Positions 1 through 6,214 of a stretch of DNA of 10,219 nt are shown piece by piece. The stretch's first letter is position 1; the number at the start of each line of letters is the position of its first letter. This DNA is from Sedimentisphaerales bacterium (lineage in GTDB: Bacteria; Planctomycetota; Phycisphaerae; Sedimentisphaerales; SG8-4). The position numbers and the translations under genes were made by a program. Below the pieces are notes generated by a model, which ran no database searches, had not been told where the DNA came from, and saw only the letters and a list, made by a program, of their open reading frames with translations. The stretch covers positions 1-10,219 of the forward strand of contig JAFGJR010000053.1 of NCBI GenBank assembly GCA_016928975.1, read 5' to 3'.

Positions 1-276
1 AAACGGCCGCGGACTCAGCTACAAGCGGAACTCGGCAAAACCTAACCCCATACTCATCAAGGAGTTGCCCACGGCAGTGCCATTCGGGCGACTGGCCTAT
101 CAATGCTCTTTCTCGCTTTGACCTGTCAGGGTGTCGCATCTCACACCGCAGGCCCACATTCCGTTTCCACTAAGCATCCCGAGGCAGCTCTCAACGCGTC
201 GCATTCGCAGGGCTGCCGTCATTGACAAGCCACATCGTTCGCGCCGCTTTGCCACACACCTCGTTTTAAGAACGGA

Positions 277-341
277 GAGCACCGCCTTGGGTAGACCCCA
301 GGATTGGCGCCCCTTGGGGCAAAGGATGACAGGCGGTGCTC
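277..341. repeat. Long imperfect cruciform: 11-bp perfect stem enclosing two small hairpins
   Basis: GAGCACCGCCT (277-287) is perfectly complementary to AGGCGGTGCTC (331-341). Inside are two smaller hairpins, TGGG/CCCA (288-291 with 297-300) and GCCCC-tt-GGGGC (309-320). The whole can fold as a three-way junction. No T run follows on either strand, so it does not look like a simple terminator. It may be a structured RNA or a palindromic intergenic repeat. Confidence 0.55.
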
Positions 342-542
342 CATGTCTGTCGCGCCGCGAGACCACGCCGCGGTCGAAATCGTCTTTTCTACTGTATGAG
401 GCGCTCCAGCCTCGGCCAATGTGGATGCCTTTTTCGCGATTTTGTCCCGTGTTGCGCGGTTTTTCGGAATTCCGTATGAGAAAACTCGCGGTCGCGGCGC
501 TCAGTTATCGGGGTTAAGCTGAGCAAGCTGGCTCGCCGGGGA

Positions 543-603
543 CAGGCCGTGCGGCGTAGCCGCCTGGAAGGACGGGCAGACCGTGAGGGATGCCCAAGGC
601 CTG
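543..603. repeat. Three-stem inverted-repeat fold
   Basis: CAGGCC (543-548) pairs with GGCCTG (598-603). Inside lie hairpin GCGGC-gta-GCCGC (551-563) and hairpin GGGCA/TGCCC (574-578 with 591-595). A further small palindrome CCGT/ACGG (607-615) follows. The architecture, a closing stem around two hairpins, resembles that of the element at 277-341, although the sequences differ. In GC-rich DNA short stems arise by chance, so the RNA interpretation is tentative. Confidence 0.4.
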
Positions 604-873
604 GTTCCGTAACGGCCTTATCTGTATTGCTACGGGCCCTTTCGCCCGGCCGGCGTTCTCAGAAAAAGCCTCAAGAGAACGGGCGCCGCCAGCCGAATCT
701 TTGGAGTGGATGAGCTAATTCGAGTGGCTCGAAGCTGAGGCCGGCAAGGCTATCTCGGCTTGATGCCTGGGGCGTCCACCGGAAGTTCGTGTCACGAGAA
801 TGGGTTGGCAACGCGGACGTCATCAGGTCGGGGCTGAGCAGAAAAAAGAAAGAGCCACGCACAATTTGGTCGT

Positions 874-959
874 GCCCCTGTGAAGTAAGCAGGCGAGTAG
901 CACGGACGAGAAAAAAAAGTGCCGATTACTCTCGTGCTGCCGTCACAGGGGCTTTTTTT
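874..959 (+). terminator. Large terminator-like hairpin with T run
   Basis: GCCCCTGTGA (874-883) is perfectly complementary to TCACAGGGGC (943-952) and is followed at once by seven T (953-959), the form of an intrinsic terminator on the + strand. An upper stem, GTAGCACG (897-904) with CGTGCTGC (933-940, one G-T wobble), encloses an A-rich loop containing eight consecutive A. The hairpin spans about 79 bases, unusually long for a plain terminator. No gene is visible upstream for it to terminate, so it may end an untranslated RNA or be the terminator half of a cis-acting regulatory RNA. It lies just ahead of the promoter at 999-1027. Confidence 0.7.
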
Positions 960-998
960 GTTTCCCCGTCAGACTGCCCCTGCAATTCTCATAACACC

Positions 999-1027
999 TT
1001 CAACGGACCGGCCTGTCATTGTATAAT
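999..1027 (+). promoter_or_regulatory. Sigma70-type promoter for the Gfo/Idh/MocA gene
   Basis: A perfect TATAAT lies at 1022-1027. Seventeen bases upstream is TTCAAC (999-1004), a weak -35 match (three of six). It sits between the terminator-like hairpin ending at 959 and the start codon at 1119, which would leave a leader of roughly 85 bases. Confidence 0.55.
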
Positions 1028-1118
1028 GACTCGCGACCGTGGCAGATGCACGCGGAGCGCGCCGAGGTGCGGGCTCGCGCTGCCTGCGTCCTGGCTTCTG
1101 TTGGCTTGGAGGATCATC

Positions 1119-2495
1119 ATGATGAGCGATAGAGCGATCAGGCGTCGGACCTTCCTGAAGCAGGCGGCGGGAGCGGCGGCGGCTACAGTGAGTCTGCCCC
1201 TGTTCATTCGTCCGAGTGCCTTGGGCAACGCAGGGGCCGTGGCCCCCAGCGAACGGATCACGCTGGCCTCGATTGGCGTCGGTGGCATGGGCACGAATAA
1301 CATGCGCGCGTTTCTTGCTCAACCCGATGTGCAGGTTCTGGCGGTCTGCGACGTGGTCGAAGCGAGCGATCAGTACGGGCACTGGTACAAGCAGGGCTGG
1401 AACGGTTCCTGGTTTGGCCGCGAGCCCGCACGGAAGATCGTGAACGACAGCTACGCTCGCAAGTACGGCACCGGCCGGTACAAGGGCTGCGATGCCTATG
1501 TGGACTTCCGGGATATTATCGGCCGGGACGATATTGACGCCGTGTGCGTCACGACGCCGGACCATTGGCATGCGATCCCGGCGATCATGGCTGCCGCGGC
1601 GGGCAAGGACATCTACTGTGAGAAGCCGCTGAGCCTGACGGTCGCCGAGGGTCGGGCGATGGCCGACGCCGCTCGGCGATACAACACAGTCTTCCAGACC
1701 GGGACGATGCGAAGGTCGGACGAGCGGTATCGTTTCATGTGTGAACTGGTTCGCAATGGGCGCATCGGCAAGCTCCTGCGGGCCGCCACGACGATCGGTC
1801 CCAACAACAAGGAGGCGCCGCCGAGCGACTGGCAGCCGATGCCGGTTCCCGAGTGGCTCGATTACGGCATGTGGCTCGGCCCGGCCCCCTGGGCGCCGTA
1901 CCACAAGGACCGATGTCTCTACACCTTCCGCTTCGGCCTCGATTATTCCGGCGGCCAGACCACAAACCTGGGTGTCCACGTCATCGACATCGTCCAGTGG
2001 GCCAACGGCACCGACGACACCGGTCCCGTCGAGTTCGAGGATCAGGGCAGCGAATGGCCGACTGACGGCCTGTTCACGACGGCCACCAAGGTGGCCTTTC
2101 GCGCCCGTTATGCCAACGGCGTGGAGGTGACCTGCCGGACCGAGAAGGGCGAGTCCTGGCGGTTTGAAGGCACCGACGGCTGGATCGAAATGCGAGACGA
2201 CAAGTGGACCGGCTCGCCCGAATCGCTCAAAACGACGGTAATCGGCGCCAACGAGATCCACCTGTACAAGAGCGACGGGCACCATCGCAACTTCGTCGAT
2301 TGCATCAAGAGCCGCCAGCCCACCGCGGCCCCCGCCGAGATCGGCCACCGCTCGACGAGCATCTGCCTGCTGGCCAACATTGCCATGCGCCTGGGGCGCA
2401 AGCTGCATTGGGACCCCGCCGCCGAGCGATTCACCGACGGCGACGAAGCCAACCAGATGCTCTACAAGCCCATGCGGGCCCCCTGGCACCTGTAG
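1119..2495 (+). CDS. Tat-exported Gfo/Idh/MocA family NAD(P)-dependent oxidoreductase
   Basis: This 458-residue protein belongs to the Gfo/Idh/MocA family, which oxidises or reduces sugars and related polyols with NAD(P); the substrate cannot be read from sequence. The N-terminus is a twin-arginine signal (R8-R9-R10-T-F-L-K, then a hydrophobic Ala-rich stretch to about residue 38), so it probably acts outside the cytoplasm, as glucose-fructose oxidoreductase of Zymomonas does with a bound cofactor. The Rossmann motif G53-x-G55-x-x-G58 follows, then T146-P147-D148-H149-W150-H151 and the family's catalytic-lysine motif E168-K169-P170. The C-terminal half is the usual alpha/beta domain, including a GQTTNLGVHVIDIVQW segment. 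The frame is open back to 789, but ATG 1119 (or 1122) is chosen because GGAGG at 1108-1112 sits 6 (or 9) bases upstream and the Tat signal begins there. The gene appears monocistronic, with its own promoter. Confidence 0.93.
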   Translation: MMSDRAIRRRTFLKQAAGAAAATVSLPLFIRPSALGNAGAVAPSERITLASIGVGGMGTNNMRAFLAQPDVQVLAVCDVVEASDQYGHWYKQGWNGSWFGREPARKIVNDSYARKYGTGRYKGCDAYVDFRDIIGRDDIDAVCVTTPDHWHAIPAIMAAAAGKDIYCEKPLSLTVAEGRAMADAARRYNTVFQTGTMRRSDERYRFMCELVRNGRIGKLLRAATTIGPNNKEAPPSDWQPMPVPEWLDYGMWLGPAPWAPYHKDRCLYTFRFGLDYSGGQTTNLGVHVIDIVQWANGTDDTGPVEFEDQGSEWPTDGLFTTATKVAFRARYANGVEVTCRTEKGESWRFEGTDGWIEMRDDKWTGSPESLKTTVIGANEIHLYKSDGHHRNFVDCIKSRQPTAAPAEIGHRSTSICLLANIAMRLGRKLHWDPAAERFTDGDEANQMLYKPMRAPWHL

Positions 2496-2602
2496 AGACG
2501 CCCGCCCCGGAAGGAATTGTTGCACCGCGGAGGACCCAGCGCGACCTGCGGCCGCAACCAAATCAACCATAACCGAAAGAAACGAAAGAAAGCGAACGGA
2601 AT

Positions 2603-2662
2603 GTAGCCCAGCCGCCCTCGGCTGGGGAACCAACGAGACACAGCCGGGGGCGGCTGTACTAC
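2603..2662. repeat. REP-like imperfect palindrome
   Basis: The 24-base arm at 2603-2626 (GTAGCCCAGCCGCCCTCGGC...) is an inverted copy of 2639-2662, with 20 of 24 positions complementary and a 12-base spacer. The symmetrical GTAG...CTAC ends and GCCGCCC core look like a dispersed intergenic palindromic repeat rather than a terminator, since no T run follows. Whether other copies exist cannot be tested here. Confidence 0.65.
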
Positions 2663-2749
2663 AAGGTGTTCTTCTCTTCTTTGCGTCTTCTTTCGTTCTT
2701 CTCGGCAGAGCATGCTTGCTGAAAAAACAAGATACGGCGCCCTTGCAGT

Positions 2750-2882
2750 GCAGAGGGTCGCAGAGGGAGGATGACGGGAGAGAACCCTCAGGGGCGGAAT
2801 CCAGGGGATGCCGCTCAGATTCGGCATTGTCTCTTTTTGCCTTCTTCATTCCTGACCTCTGCGCCCCTCCGCGTCCTCTGCG
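2750..2882. repeat. Widely spaced inverted repeat built on CGCAGAGG / CCTCTGCG units
   Basis: The left arm (2750-2767) contains the unit GCAGAGG twice in tandem. The right arm (2856-2882) contains the complementary CCTCTGCG twice, at 2856-2863 and 2874-2881. About 88 bases separate the arms. Tandem units in mirrored arms suggest a small non-autonomous palindromic repeat. Confidence 0.5.
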
Positions 2883-3039
2883 GTAAACATCTCTTCTTCC
2901 TCCGGCGAATTCGGGTTCAGGGGCATGCGATGGATCGTGGGCCGTCTCTGGGGCACGATTGCCTCTGGCGTAGGCGGGCGAATTGTGGTACTGTCGCGTC
3001 ATGCGAAGGAATGAAGGTCAAGGAATCAGGAGATCTGTG

Positions 3040-3783
3040 ATGAACCGGGTATCGATCCTGGAACTGGGGCTCGTGATGCTTCTGGCCTCGGCGGCCGCCG
3101 GGACACAGCCTGTGACACTGGATACCGACCCCAACCTGGCCGCGTGGTGGAAACTCGACGAGGCGGCCGGCAAAACTGCAGCGGACTCGACCGTGCACAA
3201 ACACGATGGCACGCTTCAGGGCGATCTTTCCTTCGACCAGAGTTCCTCGCCGGGCAAGTCGAAAGAGGCGATTCAGCTCGACGGCAAGCAGTCCTGGATC
3301 GAGGTCAAGGGCTACAAGGGGATCGCAGGGACGCGGCCGCGGACTGTGGCGGCGTGGATCAAGACGACCGTGGCCAGAGGTGAGATCGTGTCCTGGGGCA
3401 CGGAGGATTTCGGACAGATGTTCATCGTCGGTCACATTCGCGGCCGGATCGGGACTACGCCTGACGGCGGCTATCTCTACATGAACGCCCAGACCAACGA
3501 TGACAAATGGCACCATGTGGCTGTTGTCGTTCGAGAGGCTGAGTTGCCGAACCTGCATGACGACGTGACGCTGTACCTGGATGGCCGGCCTGCGGAAATC
3601 CACGACATCGGATTGCTGGACCTGTGGCCGATCCAGACCGGGAACAAGCTCGACGTTCGCATCGGCAGAGGATTCGCGGGCTTGCTGGATGATCTTCGGA
3701 TCTACGACCGGCCGTTGTCCGATGACCAGGTGAAAGCCTTGTTCGAGCTGAGGACAGATCAACCATTGGCGAAACGTCCGTGA
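3040..3783 (+). CDS. Secreted LamG / concanavalin A-like domain protein
   Basis: This 247-residue protein has an N-terminal Sec signal (hydrophobic residues 4-20, likely cleavage near A18-A20) followed by one LamG-type jelly-roll domain filling about residues 33-235. Family signatures are AAWWKLDE (34-41), the DGTLQGD strand (56-62), W157-H158-H159-V160, LYLDGRP (178-184) and the closing segment LLDDLRIYDRPLS (215-227). Such domains usually bind carbohydrate or mediate surface adhesion; no catalytic residues can be assigned. ATG 3040 is preferred over the upstream in-frame ATG at 3001 because AGGAGA (3028-3033) sits 6 bases before it and the signal peptide starts there. No other gene shares its transcript clearly. 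A REP-like element follows the stop. Confidence 0.85.
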   Translation: MNRVSILELGLVMLLASAAAGTQPVTLDTDPNLAAWWKLDEAAGKTAADSTVHKHDGTLQGDLSFDQSSSPGKSKEAIQLDGKQSWIEVKGYKGIAGTRPRTVAAWIKTTVARGEIVSWGTEDFGQMFIVGHIRGRIGTTPDGGYLYMNAQTNDDKWHHVAVVVREAELPNLHDDVTLYLDGRPAEIHDIGLLDLWPIQTGNKLDVRIGRGFAGLLDDLRIYDRPLSDDQVKALFELRTDQPLAKRP

Positions 3784-3801
3784 TAGAATGAACCTCACGG
3801 T

Positions 3802-3907
3802 GTCACCCCCGCGCAGGGCCTGCCCTCGACCTGATCGGGGGCGGGGGTCCAGGACCACTCGAAAGGGTCCCGGATTCCCGCTTTCGCGGGAAGGACATGC
3901 CGGTGAC
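3802..3907. repeat. Composite REP-like palindromic element
   Basis: Outer arms GTCACC (3802-3807) and GGTGAC (3902-3907) enclose a stem ACCCCCGC/GCGGGGGT (3805-3812 with 3841-3848) and a perfect hairpin TTCCCGC-tttc-GCGGGAA (3875-3892). A GGATTCCCGC-hairpin-GCGGGAA core is typical of dispersed bacterial intergenic repeats. It separates the LamG gene from the aldo/keto reductase and could end upstream transcription by secondary structure, but it lacks a T run. Confidence 0.65.
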
Positions 3908-3988
3908 CGCTACCTCGTCTTTGCTGTACTGGAAGCACGGGGTGGGAGTGAACATGAGCCCGGCCCCCTGGGCCGCAAGGAGATGACC

Positions 3989-4984
3989 ATGGAAAATGAG
4001 CAGATGAGTCGTCGGGAATTCGTGCGGGATGCCGCCGTGACTGCCGCCGCGGTGGCTACGGGTCTGGGCGCAGTCGCCCCAGCAGCGCAGAGCGACACGT
4101 CCAGGATCCTCTGCTACAACCCGAACATGGAATACCGCCGGCTGGGCAAAACGAATATCCTGGTCTCCGCAGTCGGCCTGGGCGGGCATTCCCGCAGCAA
4201 TGACGACGAGCGACGAGAGATCATCAGGCGGTGCATGGACGCGGGCATCAACTACATTGACGCCTGCTGGGACAACGAGGTCAAGCGCGACGCCAAGGCG
4301 CTCAAGGGCCGGCGCGACAAGGTGTACCTGGCGCTGTCGCATGGAGCCAAGGAGGTCCGCAACGAGGAGTTCCGCACGTCCAGGAATCTCCTGGAATCCC
4401 TTGACGAGCTGCTCAGAGAATCGGGCCAGGATTACGCCGACCTGTGGCGGATCACCTGCCTGGAGCCGGGCGGCCGGCACACGTTCAACACTTCCTGCGA
4501 GATCGTGGACGCTCTGGAAAAGGCGAAGAAGCAGGGCAAGGCTCGCTTCATCGGGTTCTCGTCCCACGACCGGCGCTGGATCAAGTTCATGATCGAGTAC
4601 TTCCCGCAGATCGAGGTGGTGTGCTTTCCGTTCACGACGATGACCAAAAGGGCGCCGCAGGACAGCCTGTTCGACGCGCTGAAGAAATGCGACGTCGGGG
4701 CGTTCGGAATCAAGCCGTTTGCCGCGGCGTCACTGTTCGCAGGCGGCCTGGACCAGAACAATCAGCGAGGTCGCTTAGCCATCCGCTACATCCTTCACAC
4801 GAACACCGTCGTTCCCATCCCCGGCATGAACAGCGTCGAGGAAGTGGACAACGTGATCAAGGCGGTCGCCGAGCGACGCCAACTGGATGTGAAGGAGACC
4901 GCCGACCTGGAGCAGGCCGGCCGGCAGACCTGGGCCAGCCTGCCCGCGAGCTATCAGTGGCTGAAGAATTGGGAATATGTTTGA
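3989..4984 (+). CDS. Tat-exported aldo/keto reductase family protein with altered active site
   Basis: This 331-residue protein starts with a twin-arginine signal (S7-R8-R9-E10-F11-V12, hydrophobic to about residue 33) followed by an aldo/keto reductase barrel from M47-E-Y-R-R-L-G-K-T to the C-terminus. Fold signatures include D84-A-G-I-N-Y-I-D91, the GKARFIGFSSH segment (183-193) and the cofactor-binding P276-I-P-G-M-N-S-V-E-E. The usual catalytic tetrad is Asp-Tyr-Lys-His. Asp91 is kept, but Tyr falls in the CWDNE segment (93-97), Lys is replaced by Ser117 and His by Thr156. It may therefore be a non-reductase or use different chemistry. ATG 3989 is chosen because AAGGAG (3977-3982) lies 6 bases before it; the ATG at 3983 abuts that site. 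Its 3' end overlaps the cytochrome gene by 8 bases. Confidence 0.87.
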   Translation: MENEQMSRREFVRDAAVTAAAVATGLGAVAPAAQSDTSRILCYNPNMEYRRLGKTNILVSAVGLGGHSRSNDDERREIIRRCMDAGINYIDACWDNEVKRDAKALKGRRDKVYLALSHGAKEVRNEEFRTSRNLLESLDELLRESGQDYADLWRITCLEPGGRHTFNTSCEIVDALEKAKKQGKARFIGFSSHDRRWIKFMIEYFPQIEVVCFPFTTMTKRAPQDSLFDALKKCDVGAFGIKPFAAASLFAGGLDQNNQRGRLAIRYILHTNTVVPIPGMNSVEEVDNVIKAVAERRQLDVKETADLEQAGRQTWASLPASYQWLKNWEYV

Positions 4985-5495
4985 TCGAGAGCCGAGCGGT
5001 GTCGAAGTGGTATATCTCAGTCTGATCCTCCCGGCTCTGGCATTCCTCGCGGCGGGGTGCGAGCGGACACATGCTGTGACGGCCCCCTCCCAGTCCGCGG
5101 CCGAGGCGCCGCTGCTGCTGGAAGACGAGCCGGAGGATGACATGCCGGCCGAATCGGGCGCCGAGAACAGCCGTTGCTTCGTGTGTCATATGAACTACGC
5201 ACAGGAGCAGATCGCCGTCGCACATGCCAAGGCGGGCATTGGCTGCGCGAACTGCCACGGTCCGAGTGACGCGCACATCGCCGATGAATCCTGGGCCTCC
5301 GGCGACAACGGCACCGCCCCGGACATCATGTACCCCAGGGACAGGATCAACCCGTCGTGCATGGGCTGTCACGCCCCTGAGAAGATCGGCGCGGCTGTCC
5401 ACCAGGCCGTGCTCGCCGCTGCCCCTGGCACAAGCGCCTGCACCGACTGTCACGGCGACCACCGCCTGCCCCAGCGCCGCTGCAAGTGGAAGTGA
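4977..5495 (+). CDS. Tetraheme c-type cytochrome lipoprotein
   Basis: This 172-residue protein has four CxxCH heme-attachment motifs: C67-H71, C90-H94, C128-H132 and C155-H159. Histidines available as distal ligands include H83, H100, H142 and H162. A hydrophobic segment (11-27) ends in a lipobox L-A-A-G-C28, so it is probably a membrane-anchored lipoprotein on the outer side of the cytoplasmic membrane or in the outer membrane. Residues 33-64 form an acidic, Ala/Pro/Glu-rich linker. It would carry electrons; partner and potential are unknown. ATG 4977 lies inside the end of the aldo/keto reductase gene (8-base overlap) and has no strong ribosome binding site, suggesting translational coupling. 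GTG 5007 is an alternative start but would leave almost no n-region to the signal. Confidence 0.83.
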   Translation: MFDREPSGVEVVYLSLILPALAFLAAGCERTHAVTAPSQSAAEAPLLLEDEPEDDMPAESGAENSRCFVCHMNYAQEQIAVAHAKAGIGCANCHGPSDAHIADESWASGDNGTAPDIMYPRDRINPSCMGCHAPEKIGAAVHQAVLAAAPGTSACTDCHGDHRLPQRRCKWK

Positions 5496-5602
5496 CTACT
5501 CGTGGTGACACCGTCAGGGGGCTTGCAGGTGCAGGCGGGCGCCGGTATGATCGGCCAGGGTCTGCCCGAGGCAAGGAAAGCATTGTCCAACGGGAAAAGG
5601 TG

Positions 5603-5631
5603 TTGAACTTACAGCGGGCTTGCTACATAGT
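5603..5631 (+). promoter_or_regulatory. Candidate promoter of perR and the oxidative-stress cluster
   Basis: TTGAAC (5603-5608) and CATAGT (5626-5631) are separated by 17 bases; each matches the sigma70 consensus at four of six positions. An alternative is TTGCTA (5620-5625) with TACTCT (5644-5649), which would place the operator between the two hexamers. Either way the operator at 5629-5647 would overlap RNA polymerase. Confidence 0.4.
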
Positions 5632-5647
5632 AATCATTACGATTACT
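5629..5647. promoter_or_regulatory. Fur/PerR-type operator
   Basis: AGTAATCATTACGATTACT is an AT-rich inverted repeat (AGTAAT at 5629-5634, ATTACT at 5642-5647). It also contains the perfect palindrome GTAAT-c-ATTAC (5630-5640) and overlapping GTAATC/ATTAC/GATTAC units, the arrangement of Fur-family boxes. It stands 45 bases before perR in an otherwise GC-rich gap, so autoregulation by PerR is likely. The match is by pattern only. Confidence 0.65.
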
Positions 5648-5692
5648 CTTGAATAGGGGCGCCGGCCCGTCGCCGGGTTTCGAGGGATCGCC

Positions 5693-6160
5693 ATGAGCGG
5701 AGAAGAACGTCCGATCGGGATGCAGGACACGGAGGCGAAGATGGGGGCCTTTCAGGTGCAATGTCGCCGGGCGGGCTTGAAGGTCACGCCGCAGCGCACG
5801 GCGGTGTACGAGACTCTTCTGGCCAGCACAGAGCACCCATCGGCCGAGGCGGTCTTTCGCGAGGTGCGCAAGGTCTTCCCGAGCATCTCCCTGGACACCG
5901 TCAACCGGACGTTGCTCACGCTCCACGAGATCGGCCTGGCTTTTGTGGTCGAGGGCTCGGGGGACGCCAAACGATTTGACGCCAACCTTCGAACCCATCA
6001 GCACTTCAAGTGTGTCCAATGCAAGCGAATTATCGATTTTCATTATGAACCCTTCGACAGAATCGACGTACCGAAAGACCTCAGGGACAAGTTCACTGTA
6101 CTGAGAAAGACCGTGTACCTGGAAGGCTTCTGCGAACGCTGCCGAAAGAAGGTGAAGTGA
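5693..6160 (+). CDS. perR: Fur-family regulator, peroxide-sensing PerR type
   Basis: This 155-residue Fur-family repressor has a winged-helix DNA-binding half (about 19-90, with T32-P-Q-R in helix 1) and a C-terminal dimerisation half. Two CxxC pairs, C107/C110 and C147/C150, form the structural zinc site. The regulatory metal ligands match Bacillus subtilis PerR in order and context: H48 (HPSAE), D96 (RFD), H102, H104 and D115 (IDFHY). Asp rather than Glu at the RFD position is the hallmark of peroxide sensing, so PerR is preferred over Fur. The recognition helix reads SLDTVNRTL, with Asn71 where the family normally has Tyr. GAGGG (5682-5686) lies 6 bases before the ATG, supporting the start. 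It is the first gene of the oxygen-defence cluster and probably controls it and itself through the box at 5629-5647. Confidence 0.9.
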   Translation: MSGEERPIGMQDTEAKMGAFQVQCRRAGLKVTPQRTAVYETLLASTEHPSAEAVFREVRKVFPSISLDTVNRTLLTLHEIGLAFVVEGSGDAKRFDANLRTHQHFKCVQCKRIIDFHYEPFDRIDVPKDLRDKFTVLRKTVYLEGFCERCRKKVK

Positions 6161-6214
6161 ATGAGGGATCCTGGGTGCAGTACATCGGGAGAGATTGTAA
6201 TTGGCGGTAGATAA

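Larger units (their letters stand above)
1..868. other. Region without a convincing gene, rich in inverted repeats
   Basis: No reading frame here looks like a protein. The longest are about 130 codons or less, overlap on opposite strands, have no ribosome binding site at the start and show no recognisable domain. No tRNA or rRNA was recognised. What can be seen is secondary-structure potential: an 11-bp perfect stem at 277-341, a three-stem fold at 543-603, a hairpin GCTCAG/CTGAGC at 499-524, a hairpin CGGGC/GCCCG at 633-648 and a stem GTTCTC/GAGAAC at 655-680. It could be a decayed mobile or repetitive element or untranslated RNA; the sequence alone does not decide. Confidence 0.5.
2496..3039. 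other. Intergenic region with palindromic repeats, no gene
   Basis: No credible coding sequence lies between the oxidoreductase and the LamG gene. Frames that cross it are low complexity and lack start signals. It holds two palindromic elements (2603-2662 and 2750-2882) and pyrimidine-rich tracts such as 2670-2702. No T-run terminator directly follows the upstream stop codon. Confidence 0.6.

Noticed and set aside
131..517. 128-codon frame on the + strand near the window start
   Set aside because: It overlaps frames on the opposite strand, has no ribosome binding site, contains the palindromes at 277-341 and shows no domain; its Arg/Pro/Ser-rich composition is that of random GC-rich frames.
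851..883. CACGCACA sequence suggesting a GEMM (cyclic di-GMP) riboswitch
   Set aside because: Only this short string matches; the remaining conserved core of the class is absent.
789..1118. Upstream in-frame extension of the Gfo/Idh/MocA gene
   Set aside because: It would cover the terminator hairpin and the TATAAT promoter, and would put 110 unrelated residues before the Tat signal. The ribosome binding site at 1108-1112 supports 1119.
2380..2886. 168-codon + frame between the first two genes
   Set aside because: It begins inside the oxidoreductase in another frame and crosses both palindromic repeats; no recognisable protein features.
969..3002. 677-codon frame on the - strand
   Set aside because: It is a shadow of the Gfo/Idh/MocA gene and the following repeats. 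The + strand frame has a clear Tat signal, Rossmann motif and EKP motif.
2917..3858. 313-codon frame on the - strand
   Set aside because: Shadow of the LamG gene; no domain or start signal, and it runs through the REP-like element.
5496..5600. Possible terminator after the cytochrome gene
   Set aside because: Only a nine-base palindrome (5504-5512) is present, with no stable long stem and no T run.
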